A stretch of 63,166 nt of DNA from Acanthaster planci. Taxonomy: Eukaryota > Echinodermata > Asteroidea > Valvatida > Acanthasteridae. Positions 24,401 to 36,400 of the stretch are shown piece after piece. A program made the position numbers and the translations under genes. The DNA is taken from positions 912,851-976,016 of the forward strand of contig NW_019091466.1 in the NCBI RefSeq assembly GCF_001949145.1, written 5' to 3'. The first letter of the stretch is position 1. Each line of letters starts with the position of its first letter. Under the pieces are notes generated by a model, which saw only the letters and a program-made list of their open reading frames with translations, was not told where the DNA came from and ran no database searches.

Positions 24401-27400
24401 CCAGTGCATGGCAAAATTTGGTTCAAGCAGTGTGGCCTAAGTTGTCTTTTGTTTAATCATGTTTGATCGAAGTCGTAGTGTGAATACCTTGTAATGGAAT
24501 TTTGCCAGATCTTTAAGTTGTTTGCAAATCTCAACAAATTGCTGTTATCCGTTTGAAAAAGACTGACGGAAAATAACCCCTTTGGCCATGTGGGCGCCGT
24601 CTTGGAAAGAATGCTGAAGGCTCTTCAAATAAATTGAAAGCCATAGTTTGGTAGTTGAATCTGTTTCGTGCAAAATAACCAAAACACAATTTGCTGGAAA
24701 TCTACTTTTATCTTGTATCCTGTAAGGGAAAGTCCCATTTGAGCATGCTGTTTTTTGTTCAGTTTCACATATCCTACGATTGTTTTGTTGAGTCAAGCAT
24801 AGTCCAAACACAACCGCTTTTGGTCTGTAAAACACGGTCGCAAACTGTCACACCTCTGAGGCAAACTTTCTAGGGAATTTTAACTCCTAAACAAACTTTG
24901 GGAAACAGTTTGAGAAAAAATTATGTTTGCATCAAAGTTATTCACAGAGGGTATGGTGAGGAGATTCATTGCTTGTATTAACATATTTTATACATGGAAG
25001 TACTATATACGGCAAGTTTGTAGCGAGCTCTTCCATGTCTTAATGTGCATTGTACATGTAAATGTATGTACACATGTATACATGTCCGAACCCAAACCGA
25101 AGTTCGGCAAAAAATTTCCAGACAGTGTTTGAACCGAACCCGAACCTAACCTTGGCACCTACTTGCAGCACTAGAAAGAGGTTTAAACTATTTGTTTCCA
25201 TGTACAGATACCGGACTAAAACTGTAAAAGGTAGTATCAGACAAAAAACAAAATGGCACAAAATGAAATGAATCCCCCCAAAAAGACACATAAAACCCTA
25301 AATACACAAGACCTAGTTGTTTTTGAGTTTTCAAGTCAGAAATAAATGAGTAAAATGATTGCGGTTGCACCATGTATCAATCTCTTTCTTGAGTATGTGT
25401 GGTTCTGAGAAGAACTAGGGAATAACTCCACGTTTCAAACACTGTAATCTGTCCGTCTTCAGGAGACTGACAGAAATAACAAAATTACTAAATCAGATGA
25501 TCTGATGAAAGTATTGCAAGTCTCACTTTTTGTAAATTCATCTCCTTACAGCTCTACTTTAAGCTCTTGCTTGCACGCAAGTCTAAGCACTTTCAACTAT
25601 GTCTAAAATTGCAATGAAGGGAAATGAGCATGTTGGTTGATCACATGGTCATCATCCCACCATACCTCCTCATAACTACCTAAAAATTTACCTCTGTAAT
25701 GTTGAACGAGATGTATGTATCTCAGCCTCTTCTCCAAAGTCACCCTCTGTCAGTGCTAATGAGGGAACTGGGCTGCCACTGCCATCCCCACTCCCTCCAT
25801 TTTGTCCGTCTTTCAACTTGCCAAGTTCCCTGTCTGATGCTTGCGACTCTGTGATTTTAATTAATTAAAACTTCCAGTCTGGCCGCAGAAAATCAACGAT
25901 GATGGTGTTAAGACAAACACGACTATTGAGTGCCAAGCTAGTCAGAAAATATTAGGCATGGTAGGCAGTTTAGTCAGAGAGTGTTTCCAGCGAAATGGGT
26001 TGGGTAACACAATGAGTAACACACTAAGTAGTTTGGGATTGTGCAAAGAGCAACAGACTAAATCTTTTGATTGTGCAATGAGTAATGCATGTATGCATGT
26101 GTAGGATGGTACAGGCAATGCAGGGGCATGTTCAACAGCACATACATGTACTGGTACATACATACCCTGTATATTTTGAGTGGTATGCATACAAATACAA
26201 AGTGCTGTGCAACTGAACACACCCCAGTAATACAGCAGTTGGTGTGATACAGTACTATTGGTCCAGGCATACAACTGGTTTCTATTTTTCAACAAGAACA
26301 ATAATGAACCAATCTGAAGCCACTGGACACAAGAGAAATACATGTACATGTACAGTATGTCCCATCGAATTTACAGGACTTAAGTTAATATGTATCTCAT
26401 TTAAAATGAGTACAATCAGCATTCTAATTAATGGAACAAATTTGATGCCTTTTGTGGTTTTACAACTTGATGTGAAACCGAGGTGATTCAGCCATAGTTA
26501 ATCAAAACAAATAACTTATTCAAAGTACTTTGTACTTTCCAACTGAACAACCTGGAACAGGCCAGCTGATCTTCTAGTTAAAATCTACCCTCTCTCTTCT
26601 CAGCAATGTAGTCAAAAGAACCCAGCCCTTTGAGGGAGAAACTGCAAACAGAGAAACATACCCAAAAAACGGTTGTCTGCTTCTTGCTGCTGGTAGGCCT
26701 TAACTTGTAGTATCTGAGAAAACAACAATAACATTAATAAAAGAACTTAATTTGTTGGCACCTTTGTCATACAAGACGTGAGTGAGCCTGAACATTTAAA
26801 GTATGTTATGTGGATACATGTATTTTCTAGTTTCCTGTTATTCTGGCTGTTTGCTGTGTCCAATTAAAATCCACCCCATATCATTTTGAATGAATAATAC
26901 TTTACCAATTGAACAAAGGTTGTCACTTTCATCCTCTTGAACATCTCATCCTTCTTGTACCTGTAGTCTAATGTTTAACATGGCAAAACATATCTTTTAA
27001 AGTAAGTGAACTACATTTTAATAAATTTATCTGATGTTGTTTTAAAACCGCTGGGTGTAAAGGGGTAAGGTTATGAGCATGTATGTAGAAAATTCAACTG
27101 AAAGTGTAGCTCAACAACAGGGAGTAAGTGATAGAGTAAATGTAAAATAGATTTTCATTGGCGCGGCGAGCACCACAGTGCCGAGGGTCCGCGCTGGCCG
27201 ACCCTCGGCACTGCCAACCTTCTTAGGGATCCTGCATAACAAAGTTACCATTTGCATAATGCTTTCGTGGATGACTGCATTCCGGATACTTGTTGGCAGC
27301 TGTAGCGTGCCGACAGAATCACAGACACTCATCTGCAATTTTCACTATTAACAGCCTTCCCAGCTTATTGAACCACGGTCCTCAACCCCCCCTCCTGATC

Positions 27401-30400
27401 CTCCATGCTCAACTGTCAACATATCAATCGCTGAGACGTTAAAAAGAAAACTAAAAACCAATCGAAATATTAGCTGTACATACATGTATTCCTAATTATT
27501 AATTGGTTGTAAAAATTGAAGCCAGATACCTGTAATATCACGTGATAATGGCAGTGTCAGTCACTGGACAGAAACAAAATTCTGTGGTCACAATGACATC
27601 AAGTTTTACCTTCCCCTACCATGGATGGTGCTTTTGAGGGACAGGTAGAGAGGAGACAAACCCAGTTATATTACTGGAGGGCCCCGAATATATTCACTGG
27701 TATTAGTTTTATTTTTCAAAATCATTTTTCCATGGCTTGATTTTCTCTCTAGTCTTAGAATATTTTCTCACACTTTACGAAACTAAAAATAGTCTCAGAC
27801 TTGGAATACTTTCCAAAGACTCAGAATATTATATACCGGACCCAGGAGTATCTAAAAAATATTCTCCGCCCTCGGAATATTTCTCCCCCCCCACGATATT
27901 TCCCCTGGGTCAGTACTTATGCTTCATTGGACTGTCAATAGTGTCCATTGGACTCAGAGCTTTTGCTGGACTCGGAAAACTTTCTCAAGACTCAGACTAT
28001 ATTATATTACAGAACTCAATACATGTACATGTACATGTATGTTTTTTCCTCCCCTTTTAGTTGTTTTCCCTGCCATGGATATTTTTCCTGGACTAAAAAA
28101 AAATATTATTCCTGTAGTTAAGAATATTTTTCTCCTAGATTCATTAAATTGGATGCCGGACTCAATAATATGTAACTCGACTCAAATGAACTAATCCTGG
28201 CCTCAGAATATTTCCTGCCCCACAATTATCCCCATTTTTGAAATATTTTCCCAGACTCAAGAAAAATTTAACAGGACTCAATATTTTCCAGGAAAATGAA
28301 TATTTTTGGAGGATTGAATGCGCCGAATAAAAATAATCAGTTTGTGGTGAGGCAGGGAAAAATTAAAACCACACGTGATCCAGGTTTGGATAAAGAAATG
28401 TTGAGAGGGGGCAGATTAATATGTTTGGCGGATTGAATGCACGGAATAAAAAATAATCAGTACGTAATGGGACACGGAAAAAATATTTTGGTGGGTTCTC
28501 TGCTTGGTATCATTAAGTGGTGGGGTGGGGAAAAAATAATAGCCACATGTTGTCCAGGTTTATAGTAAAAAAGAAATGTCGAGATGGGCCTTGTCAATCA
28601 AAAGACGCAGCAACTAAAAAAGGCAACTAGCCCCATTACCTCGTAGAATTACATTTTACACAGTCAGTGGGTTGTCAATCTTTGTTTAAATAAAAAGCTC
28701 CTCAGGGAATTCGTTTGAAATAGTGTCATTGTTAATGTAGTCGATCTTCCATCCAAATTAAAAAATTTACATTTTGGAAATAGTTTTGTAGTACATGTAC
28801 ATGTATTTCCTGCTCACAGGGTACGGACCACATTGCACTGGAATTGAGGTCTATTTCAGCTGAAGGCAGACTGAATAATTTTCAGATCTGGATGTAGGAA
28901 AACGACTGTACTCAGACAATGAAATTCAATCTGAAGTTTTGATCTGCTTCAATTTCATAGACACAGACACTTTTCTGGGTTCCCTTCCACTTATCCCTCG
29001 CTTGGAATTTGGAACTCACTTTCACAGGACTCGCTCTGTGGCTGAAATTGACAATGGACATAGGCGTGTCGTGGCGAGCCTTGTGTGAGAGAGGAATTTC
29101 CCTTTTCACATTGCTCATTAACAATGCAAATGCACAATAAGGATATTTAATGAGCTGGAGACTGGTCTGGGTGCCACGCTTCGCCACATGTAGAGGGTGG
29201 ACAGGTGACTTGGAAAATGCACCATGGGGTGCCGCGGCATCTTGCAGCAGCTCGTGACGCACCGATTAAAATCTTTTTGACATCGTGCCATGTAATTACC
29301 AACAAACTGGCTGTCATGAACTGAACTAGCATCATAACACAAAACTATTGCCATGACAACATAAAAACACAAGGAATCTTGCCACAAGTACAGTAGATGC
29401 AATTAACCCTCCACCTACATGTACGTAAACGACAATATTGCTTTTTATGACATAAACATTTTCCACGAAATTCCTCTCCAATATCAATTGTGGGTCGGGT
29501 CTACTAAAGAATACCTACCCAAACAGTCATTACATATATGCAAATTTCCCATGCACTTATTATTCATCCGCTCAAAGGTTTGATCACCCGTGGAGCACCC
29601 TGACCTCCCACAATGCAGCGCGACCTTGCCGCAATGGTCATCCTTGTTTTTGAAAGCGACTCCAAATTTTGCAGCCAGAGTGGGGAGGACGGGTGGGAGA
29701 GGACTGTTTACCTACCCAAACAGTCACTACATATGCAGAGTAGCATCGGTCTTGGTAGAGGTTGGCAACAATACATCTAATGCCGAGAATACAATTTTAC
29801 ATACAAGTATAAAAGTAATACAGTATATTACATATATATTATAAGTATAAAGAGGAATGCATAAGATTAAGAAATGGTAAAGGAACTTCACAATGACTTG
29901 TCGTCCGTCCTACAGGAGGTCCCTCTGACCTGTGCAGATAGTAGGACTGTCCTGCTATTTGTGATGTCGCTCTGCAGGACATCCCTCAAGTTGCAGGAAG
30001 TGGAAGGAGATTTCCAACATGCAGTTTTGCAGATGTTTGCAATGGAAACATCTCCAGAGTAAGACCGAGATGAACATACTGCTCTTACGTCATGAGCCCT
30101 AATGTAGTAATGACTATGTTCATCAGAGCTTAATGGCCAGACTGGATTAGCAAATCTAATGGCTGAAGCCGTCCAGCAGGCAATAGTGTATTGACACCAC
30201 TGGACGGTGTGGTCTCATGAAAGTGATAAGCGACGGGTAATATCGTCCCTCTTAGTGCTATCGTTTCAGTCAGGTACCACTTCAGGACATGAACAGGTCC
30301 CCAAAGTTTATCCGCATCCTATCCAGGACGTAAGGAGGCGGAGAGTATAAAGATATCAGACGGATCAGGTGAGGGAGTCTGATCCTTCGTCAGGAAGCCG

Positions 30401-33400
30401 ATTGAAGGAATGAGGTGAACACCATGCAGCTCCCAAAGTAGATGGCCTTCAGCAATGGGGAGAGCCTATAGTTTGCTGCCTCCTCAAGAGGTAACCATTT
30501 TCAGGAGAAAAGCCAACCTGACATGAGCGTGCGTATGGCAGGCATCATTTAGGGTTCAAAGGACGCATCTAGAGAACCTAGCTTAGGTCTTATGACCAGA
30601 CCAATTTCCCAACAAGGGGACACTGGATAAGCATATCATACAAAAGATAATGGAATGTCATGCTGATATTAAAGGGCAGTTGAACTGACCTTGAAACCAA
30701 TGTGTATGGCAGCTAGGGCTGACCTATAGATATGAGTCGTAGATATTTGTAGCTCTGAGTGAAAGAAGTACATAAGGAAGTCGGTTATGGCAATCACAGG
30801 AGGGTTAACTGGAGCCAAAGCCTGGCTATTGACGAACGTAACACAATGCTAAAATCTGCTGTCACAAATTTGAAAGGTGGGCAGATGACGTCCCATGCAG
30901 CCACGACTGCAGTGTTGCTAGAAAGTCCCGCTGAAGAGGAAGATCGTGGGAAGTTGAGCGTTGTTCAAGGAAGTGAAGAGATCTATATAAGGCTGCTCTA
31001 TCATCCCACGGAGAGTGTGTCCGCCACTACGTCACTGGACCCTACCATGTGGATTGTCTGCATGATCCCTTGTCCTTTCCGTTTATGTGGCTTTGGTTGG
31101 CAACATGAAAAAAAGGAAAAAGAAAGAAAGCCGCAAGACATACTCAAAGACTGAGATGACATTATCATTCAGAGTCTCTAGCATGACTGTAGTGAAGGTC
31201 TGGGCGGAAAGGAGAACTCTCCTTTCCCATCAAAGGAATTTACCTCGATAAGAGGGGAAGAAATGAAATAGGTCAGAGGCCGAGATAAAGACTTCTTGTA
31301 ACCTAGATAAAGTTGATGTCAGTCTTTATCAAACAAGGAGTTCCCAACAAAAGGATAGCTAAGTCAAATGCATATGTTGTCTTTAGCGGCAGTGTATAAC
31401 ACCTGGATATGTGGAAAGGTGTTGAAGACGTCCATGTCTGCATCAGAAAACTTTAATCATTTTCATGCATGGGCAAAAAATAAATGGCCTGCATAGAGGC
31501 CATAGAGTCAGGCCACATAAGAATCTGTGCTCACAAGGAATCACATAAGTGGGGGCCACCGAATGGTTGTTCTGCTGATTACAGGGTTGTACATGGTGAG
31601 ACGCAGTAGAAATAGATTTGCAAAATTTCTCCCACAGGGCTCCTTAGGGAAACCCTGGATTATGGGGTGCCAAGGAATGTGTAAAAATCCCAATGGCTTG
31701 AAGAACGTTGTGTTTGGATGCCTGGGGATGTGGACTGGAGAGACGCAACGGTAGGTCTGCGTCACAATGACAAATTCACTGTGACTGAACTGAAAAAGAC
31801 AGGAAGTCTGCCTGGAAAATTTGTTCATTCCTGTCTTGATGCCAAGTGATGTAGTCTCGAATGCCGGCAGGTTTAGACTTATAGCGGTCATCACAGATCA
31901 CCAGGTAAAGCATGCACTCACTTCCCTGTAGCCTGGGCGGGCCTACTGATGGTAGCAAGAGTAGCTCCAGAAGGCTTTGACAGGGAGTCGGGATTGGGTC
32001 CCTGTACTGATAGCATATTCACTGGAGCAACGATCTGGAAAGTTGGCCCGGAAAGTGCTAACTTATGGTTTACGTCTGAATGCCCACACTGTAGATATGT
32101 CGGAGGCTCGGTTGCATTTGCATGTAACGGCTGCCTGGAAAAGTGGGACAGTGGCTCATGTTCATTTGAGGAGGGAGCCCGATGGACTCTCACAATATAT
32201 GTATAATCAAAGACAGATAGGACAAGCATTAATAATACAAGGTCATATCTATGACAAGAATTTATTATTATTTTTTTATTTATCATTTTTAATAGGTGAT
32301 AACATAAGGAATTTGTAAAGTTCCAAGGACCCTGTTGTATCAGTGTTCCACTGTGCTCAACAGAGTAGTTGTCTCCAAGACACTATTCTTGAAGCCCCTA
32401 GATAAAAGGAAGGTGATGAGGAGACATTGTATACACTGGGGCCACTCCGGATTACAAAAGGGAGCAGTCCGCTAAGGCGAAGAACTTACTTCATAAATGG
32501 GAGCCCTGTTGCAAGAGTATCTGAACCCATGGGGCAGTTGCTTGACTGGCACGGGCGTGGTCAGTGTCTTCCTTCGGAAGGGAGGCTGACGGAGGATCCG
32601 GACTCTGGAACATGTCATAGGCGGTGAGGACGCCGATAAAATTGGTGTCATCTTCAACCACAGACACTGTCACTTTGCTTTGACTGAAGTAGGGCCGTTC
32701 TTTAGTCAAGAGCCGAGGGTGCTCCATAGATTGGCCGGTGGTTAAGCGGAGGACAGTCAGGCTGGAGCGGACTCAAACACGTGCCAAGGTCTGGCTAGAG
32801 ACTAGAATATCTCCACACATGAACGATCATGCGGGAGTTTTTGGAAAAATTGGCCAGGAAGATTCCAGTCATGCCATGTCGTTTAAACAAGTCATGGCTG
32901 ATGTCTTCCTCTGGCGAAGTGGCTAACAGCAGGCCAAGCACTTGAATCATGTCTTGCTGAAGAAGACAGAGGTAGACAGGACACAGGGTCCTTGCCAGAT
33001 CCTGGCGGTGTCGCTGCTTGGGTCTTCCGCAGTTGACAGCAAGGCCTTTTCCACATCCTGGTAGCCGGAGAAGACAGGGGAGTATGACAGATCCTGACAA
33101 CGACCCCCTGAATTCAACCGGCTAAAACCTATAATTCATTTGTAGGGTAGACACGGCGTAGCTCGAACGAACCTTGTAGTACAGATAGTAAAGACCTGCA
33201 GGTTGCACATACAAGAAAACTGAAGAAAGAACACAAAAATATACATGAAATGAACACTCTTACCAATAAATGGATAAAATCCAGGTTATACTTTACTTAC
33301 ATAGGAAGAAAAGGTGATCAAATCTACACAGAATCGTGTAGCCAAAAATGGAACCTCGATAAATCGAAGATGCCTCGAAAGACACACCCGTTATGTTACC

Positions 33401-36400
33401 GCGCTGAGAAAAGAAGGACGATCATGGCAGCCAGGCTGTGCTGCATTGTGGGAGGTAAGGGAGCACCACGGGTGATCAAATCTTTTCAAGGAATGAATAA
33501 TATGCGCATGGGAAATCTGCATATGCAGTGACTGTTTGGGTAGCTGGAGTGCTATAGACTGACTGGCTTCACTTGAATAATGAATTGGCCAAACCTATCA
33601 CACTGACTATGTTGAAAAAAAAGCTTCCGTTTGATTCACTTACTTTTCCTAATTTCTTCAATCTTGGCCATATATTTGGACATGCTAGCACCTGTACATG
33701 TAAGAACACAAAAATAGAAACATCCATAGTAAATTCAGATCTCAGGCTCACTTTCGTCCTCAGTATGTTCATGTACATGTAGACATGTACTTGCCAATGG
33801 GACCGGTTCGCTACAGAAAAATAGCACTGTAGACCGGATATAATGCTCGTATTATATAACATCCACTCCACCATGGATCAGCTGGATAGAGCATTTTTTA
33901 CTTTTCTCTATATTGATTGGTGTCATGCCCTTTTTCATACAGATGGACCAGGTATTTTTTCCTGCAGGAGATCTTGTGTTTGTGTTCATCCTTGCAAAAT
34001 AATGTATGTTGTGATGGTCACTATCTGCTTTGTGTCTTCCCCTGCACTGACTTGACTTTGTTAACAAGCATATTGTTGGTTACATTTTGTGGTGTGTAAT
34101 TTTCATTGTACAGAATTCTATTTGCAGAATTGTACTTCATATTTGACCATTGTAACCAAGGTTCAGTTTGTCAGAATTTGTGCCTTGTGTGAATTAATTC
34201 TGTTTCTACAGAAGAATATGCAATTTTGAAACACTTGTAGGTTTTTGCGTCAGATTGAGTTCTTGAGTCAAATACTACTGTAACGGACCGTTAATATAGC
34301 TTTTGTTGCCACTAGAATAGCCTCAGGCATCGGCGGATCTAGAGGGCAGCTGGTGCAGGGCCTCCCATGGAGCACCCTGACTGGCTTCTTTTGTGATTGT
34401 ATAACATTTTGTGCGCAATGGAAATTGGTTTCTATTTCGGTATGCTTGTGGTTTTGGTGGGTGCGGGAAGGGTTTGCAAAGTTGTGATACATGTCTGTTG
34501 GGAGGAGAGTTGGAACGGTGTAGTTGTTCTGACTGCAGTGTGGAAAGCTGTAAGCCAAATTTCGAGTGAAGTGAAGAAGCTTTGTCATTGTACATCCTGT
34601 GAGTTGTGTCCCCTTTATGGTGTTGCTGATTAGGAGGACAAGACCCCACTATTTCACGCTATAATTGGTGGCAGTGGTGGGATTATTCACATTCATGTCT
34701 TTTGGGGAAAAGACATGGCAAGTCACATGGAATCTACACGGAGCATCATCAAAGCCATCAACAACATTTCCAAGGACATTGAATAGCTGGAATGCTCCCT
34801 GACTGAGAGCTCATGTCAGGGCACGCATGGGTCCAAATCTGGACATAAATGGCAGTGTAATTCGGTGGAGACGCCAACTCTGCTTACGGGGGACGAGTTG
34901 GACAGGTTGAAGAAATCTCGTAGCCTCTCAAATCTCAGAGCACCACTCTGATGCAATTACTTTCAATATGGAGCCTGTCCTCCTGGGCACGTAGAGGCTG
35001 CATGCTTTGTCATGCAGGCAGGCACATGGCATTGCACACATACACTGCTACTAGTGGACCTGGCGTTTTAAATGTGTTTGGCCAGCACGCAAATGTGACA
35101 TGCATCGGAGCGGCACCATGGGTAACGGCTCGGGAGTACAATGGGGCCTCTTACATTGAAGCTTACCTCAACATGAGTGAGATCAATAGCTGGAACAACA
35201 AACAGTGAGCTGACTACCTCCTGGTTGCACTGAAGTGACCTGCATTGCAGGTCGTCTGCTCCTTGCCGAAGGAGGTACTCTCGTCGTATGGTAAACTGGC
35301 AAAGGCCCTCGAGCGGCGCTTTGGGACAGCGACTTAGCAAATCCATCATCGTGCGGAACTGTCATCAAGAAGTAGGTGTGCAGGTGAACTCAGTCAAGCC
35401 ATAAGAAGGCTGGTCCGTCGTGCATTTTTTGATAGTGGATCAACTTTTCTGAAGGGCTTTGCCATAGAAATGTTCAAGAATGCTCTGGACGACCTTGAAA
35501 TGAAGTGTGCTCTGTTTCAAGGGAAGCCGTCAATGCTGGATGAGGCAGTGGAAGTTGAGGCAGAGGCATGGTGTAAGGCAGAGAAGACCAGACGGTTGAG
35601 AACAGCGGCAACTGAGCAAGGAGAAGGAAAATCTTTGGACTCTGCATCAACTGACCAGGTAACAGCAATGTTGCGGGAGCTATCGCAATTGCAACAACAT
35701 GGCCATCCAACCAAGAAAACCGATGAGTTGAAGTCAGGTTGTCAGAAATGTGGCAGCCCAGAACACTTTTGAGCCCAATGTCCAGTGATGAAAAATGAAC
35801 AGCCACCGTTAAACAGAGCAGAGCTGGGTTTGGAGCCGACAACTCAGCCATAAACACCCCAGGGCCCAGTACTTTAAGGCAGGGGGTGGAGATGGCTCTG
35901 CCGCCGGCACGGATAACGTCGCTGTCGACACAGGCAATTCTGTCGCCAGATGGGCCTGCCTCCACCGGCAATGATGGCCTCGCCGCCAGCGCAGGCACTT
36001 CTGCTGCCAGTGGGAACAACTACAGGGCCACAAATTCAGCTTCCAACTTTGGACTCAGACAATTTACCGACCAGTGGTGCAAATACTGAACGTGGAAGGG
36101 GGATACAATAGGCGTCTTCAGAGTTGGGACTATATATTCGTGGGAAACTGTTTGGGATGGCCGTGAGCTTACTGTTAGACATTAGAGCAACAAAGACCTT
36201 CATTGTCTACCACCTGCTGGGGAGGGTGGAGCCGAAACTTGAGCCTAAGCTGCTTCCTGCAGATCGTTGGTTCCATCAAGCGGATGGCAGTGCATTTCAC
36301 GTTGATGGACGCGCAAGGGTGCAAATCAATATTGGAGGGACTGAGATACAACATAGCGTGTGTGGGTCGCTGACATTAGTGATGATGTCATCCTGGGGTT

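Larger units (their letters stand above)
29515..33543 (-). mobile_element. DIRS retrotransposon with inverted terminal repeats, internally deleted, in CEP41 intron
   Basis: About 4.0 kb bounded by inverted repeats of about 135 bp (29515-29652 and about 33408-33543). They share CTACCCAAACAGTCA at the outer end and TTTGATCACCCGTGG further in. Genes read right to left: a gag-like region near 33100-32430, a region joining to the end of RNase H near 31060, and a tyrosine recombinase at 30740-29890. Just before the left-hand repeat (29700-29745) is a short segment containing both outer ends fused, the internal complementary region expected of DIRS1-like elements, which are copied through a circular intermediate. 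At 4 kb the element is shorter than usual (5-6 kb), and most of the reverse transcriptase is missing. Confidence 0.82.

Noticed and set aside
30759-31154. 131-codon plus-strand open frame
   Set aside because: It is antisense to the RNase H region of the minus-strand DIRS element and matches no family.
35474-36019. 181-codon minus-strand open frame
   Set aside because: Antisense to gypsy gag, created by its codon bias and GC content.
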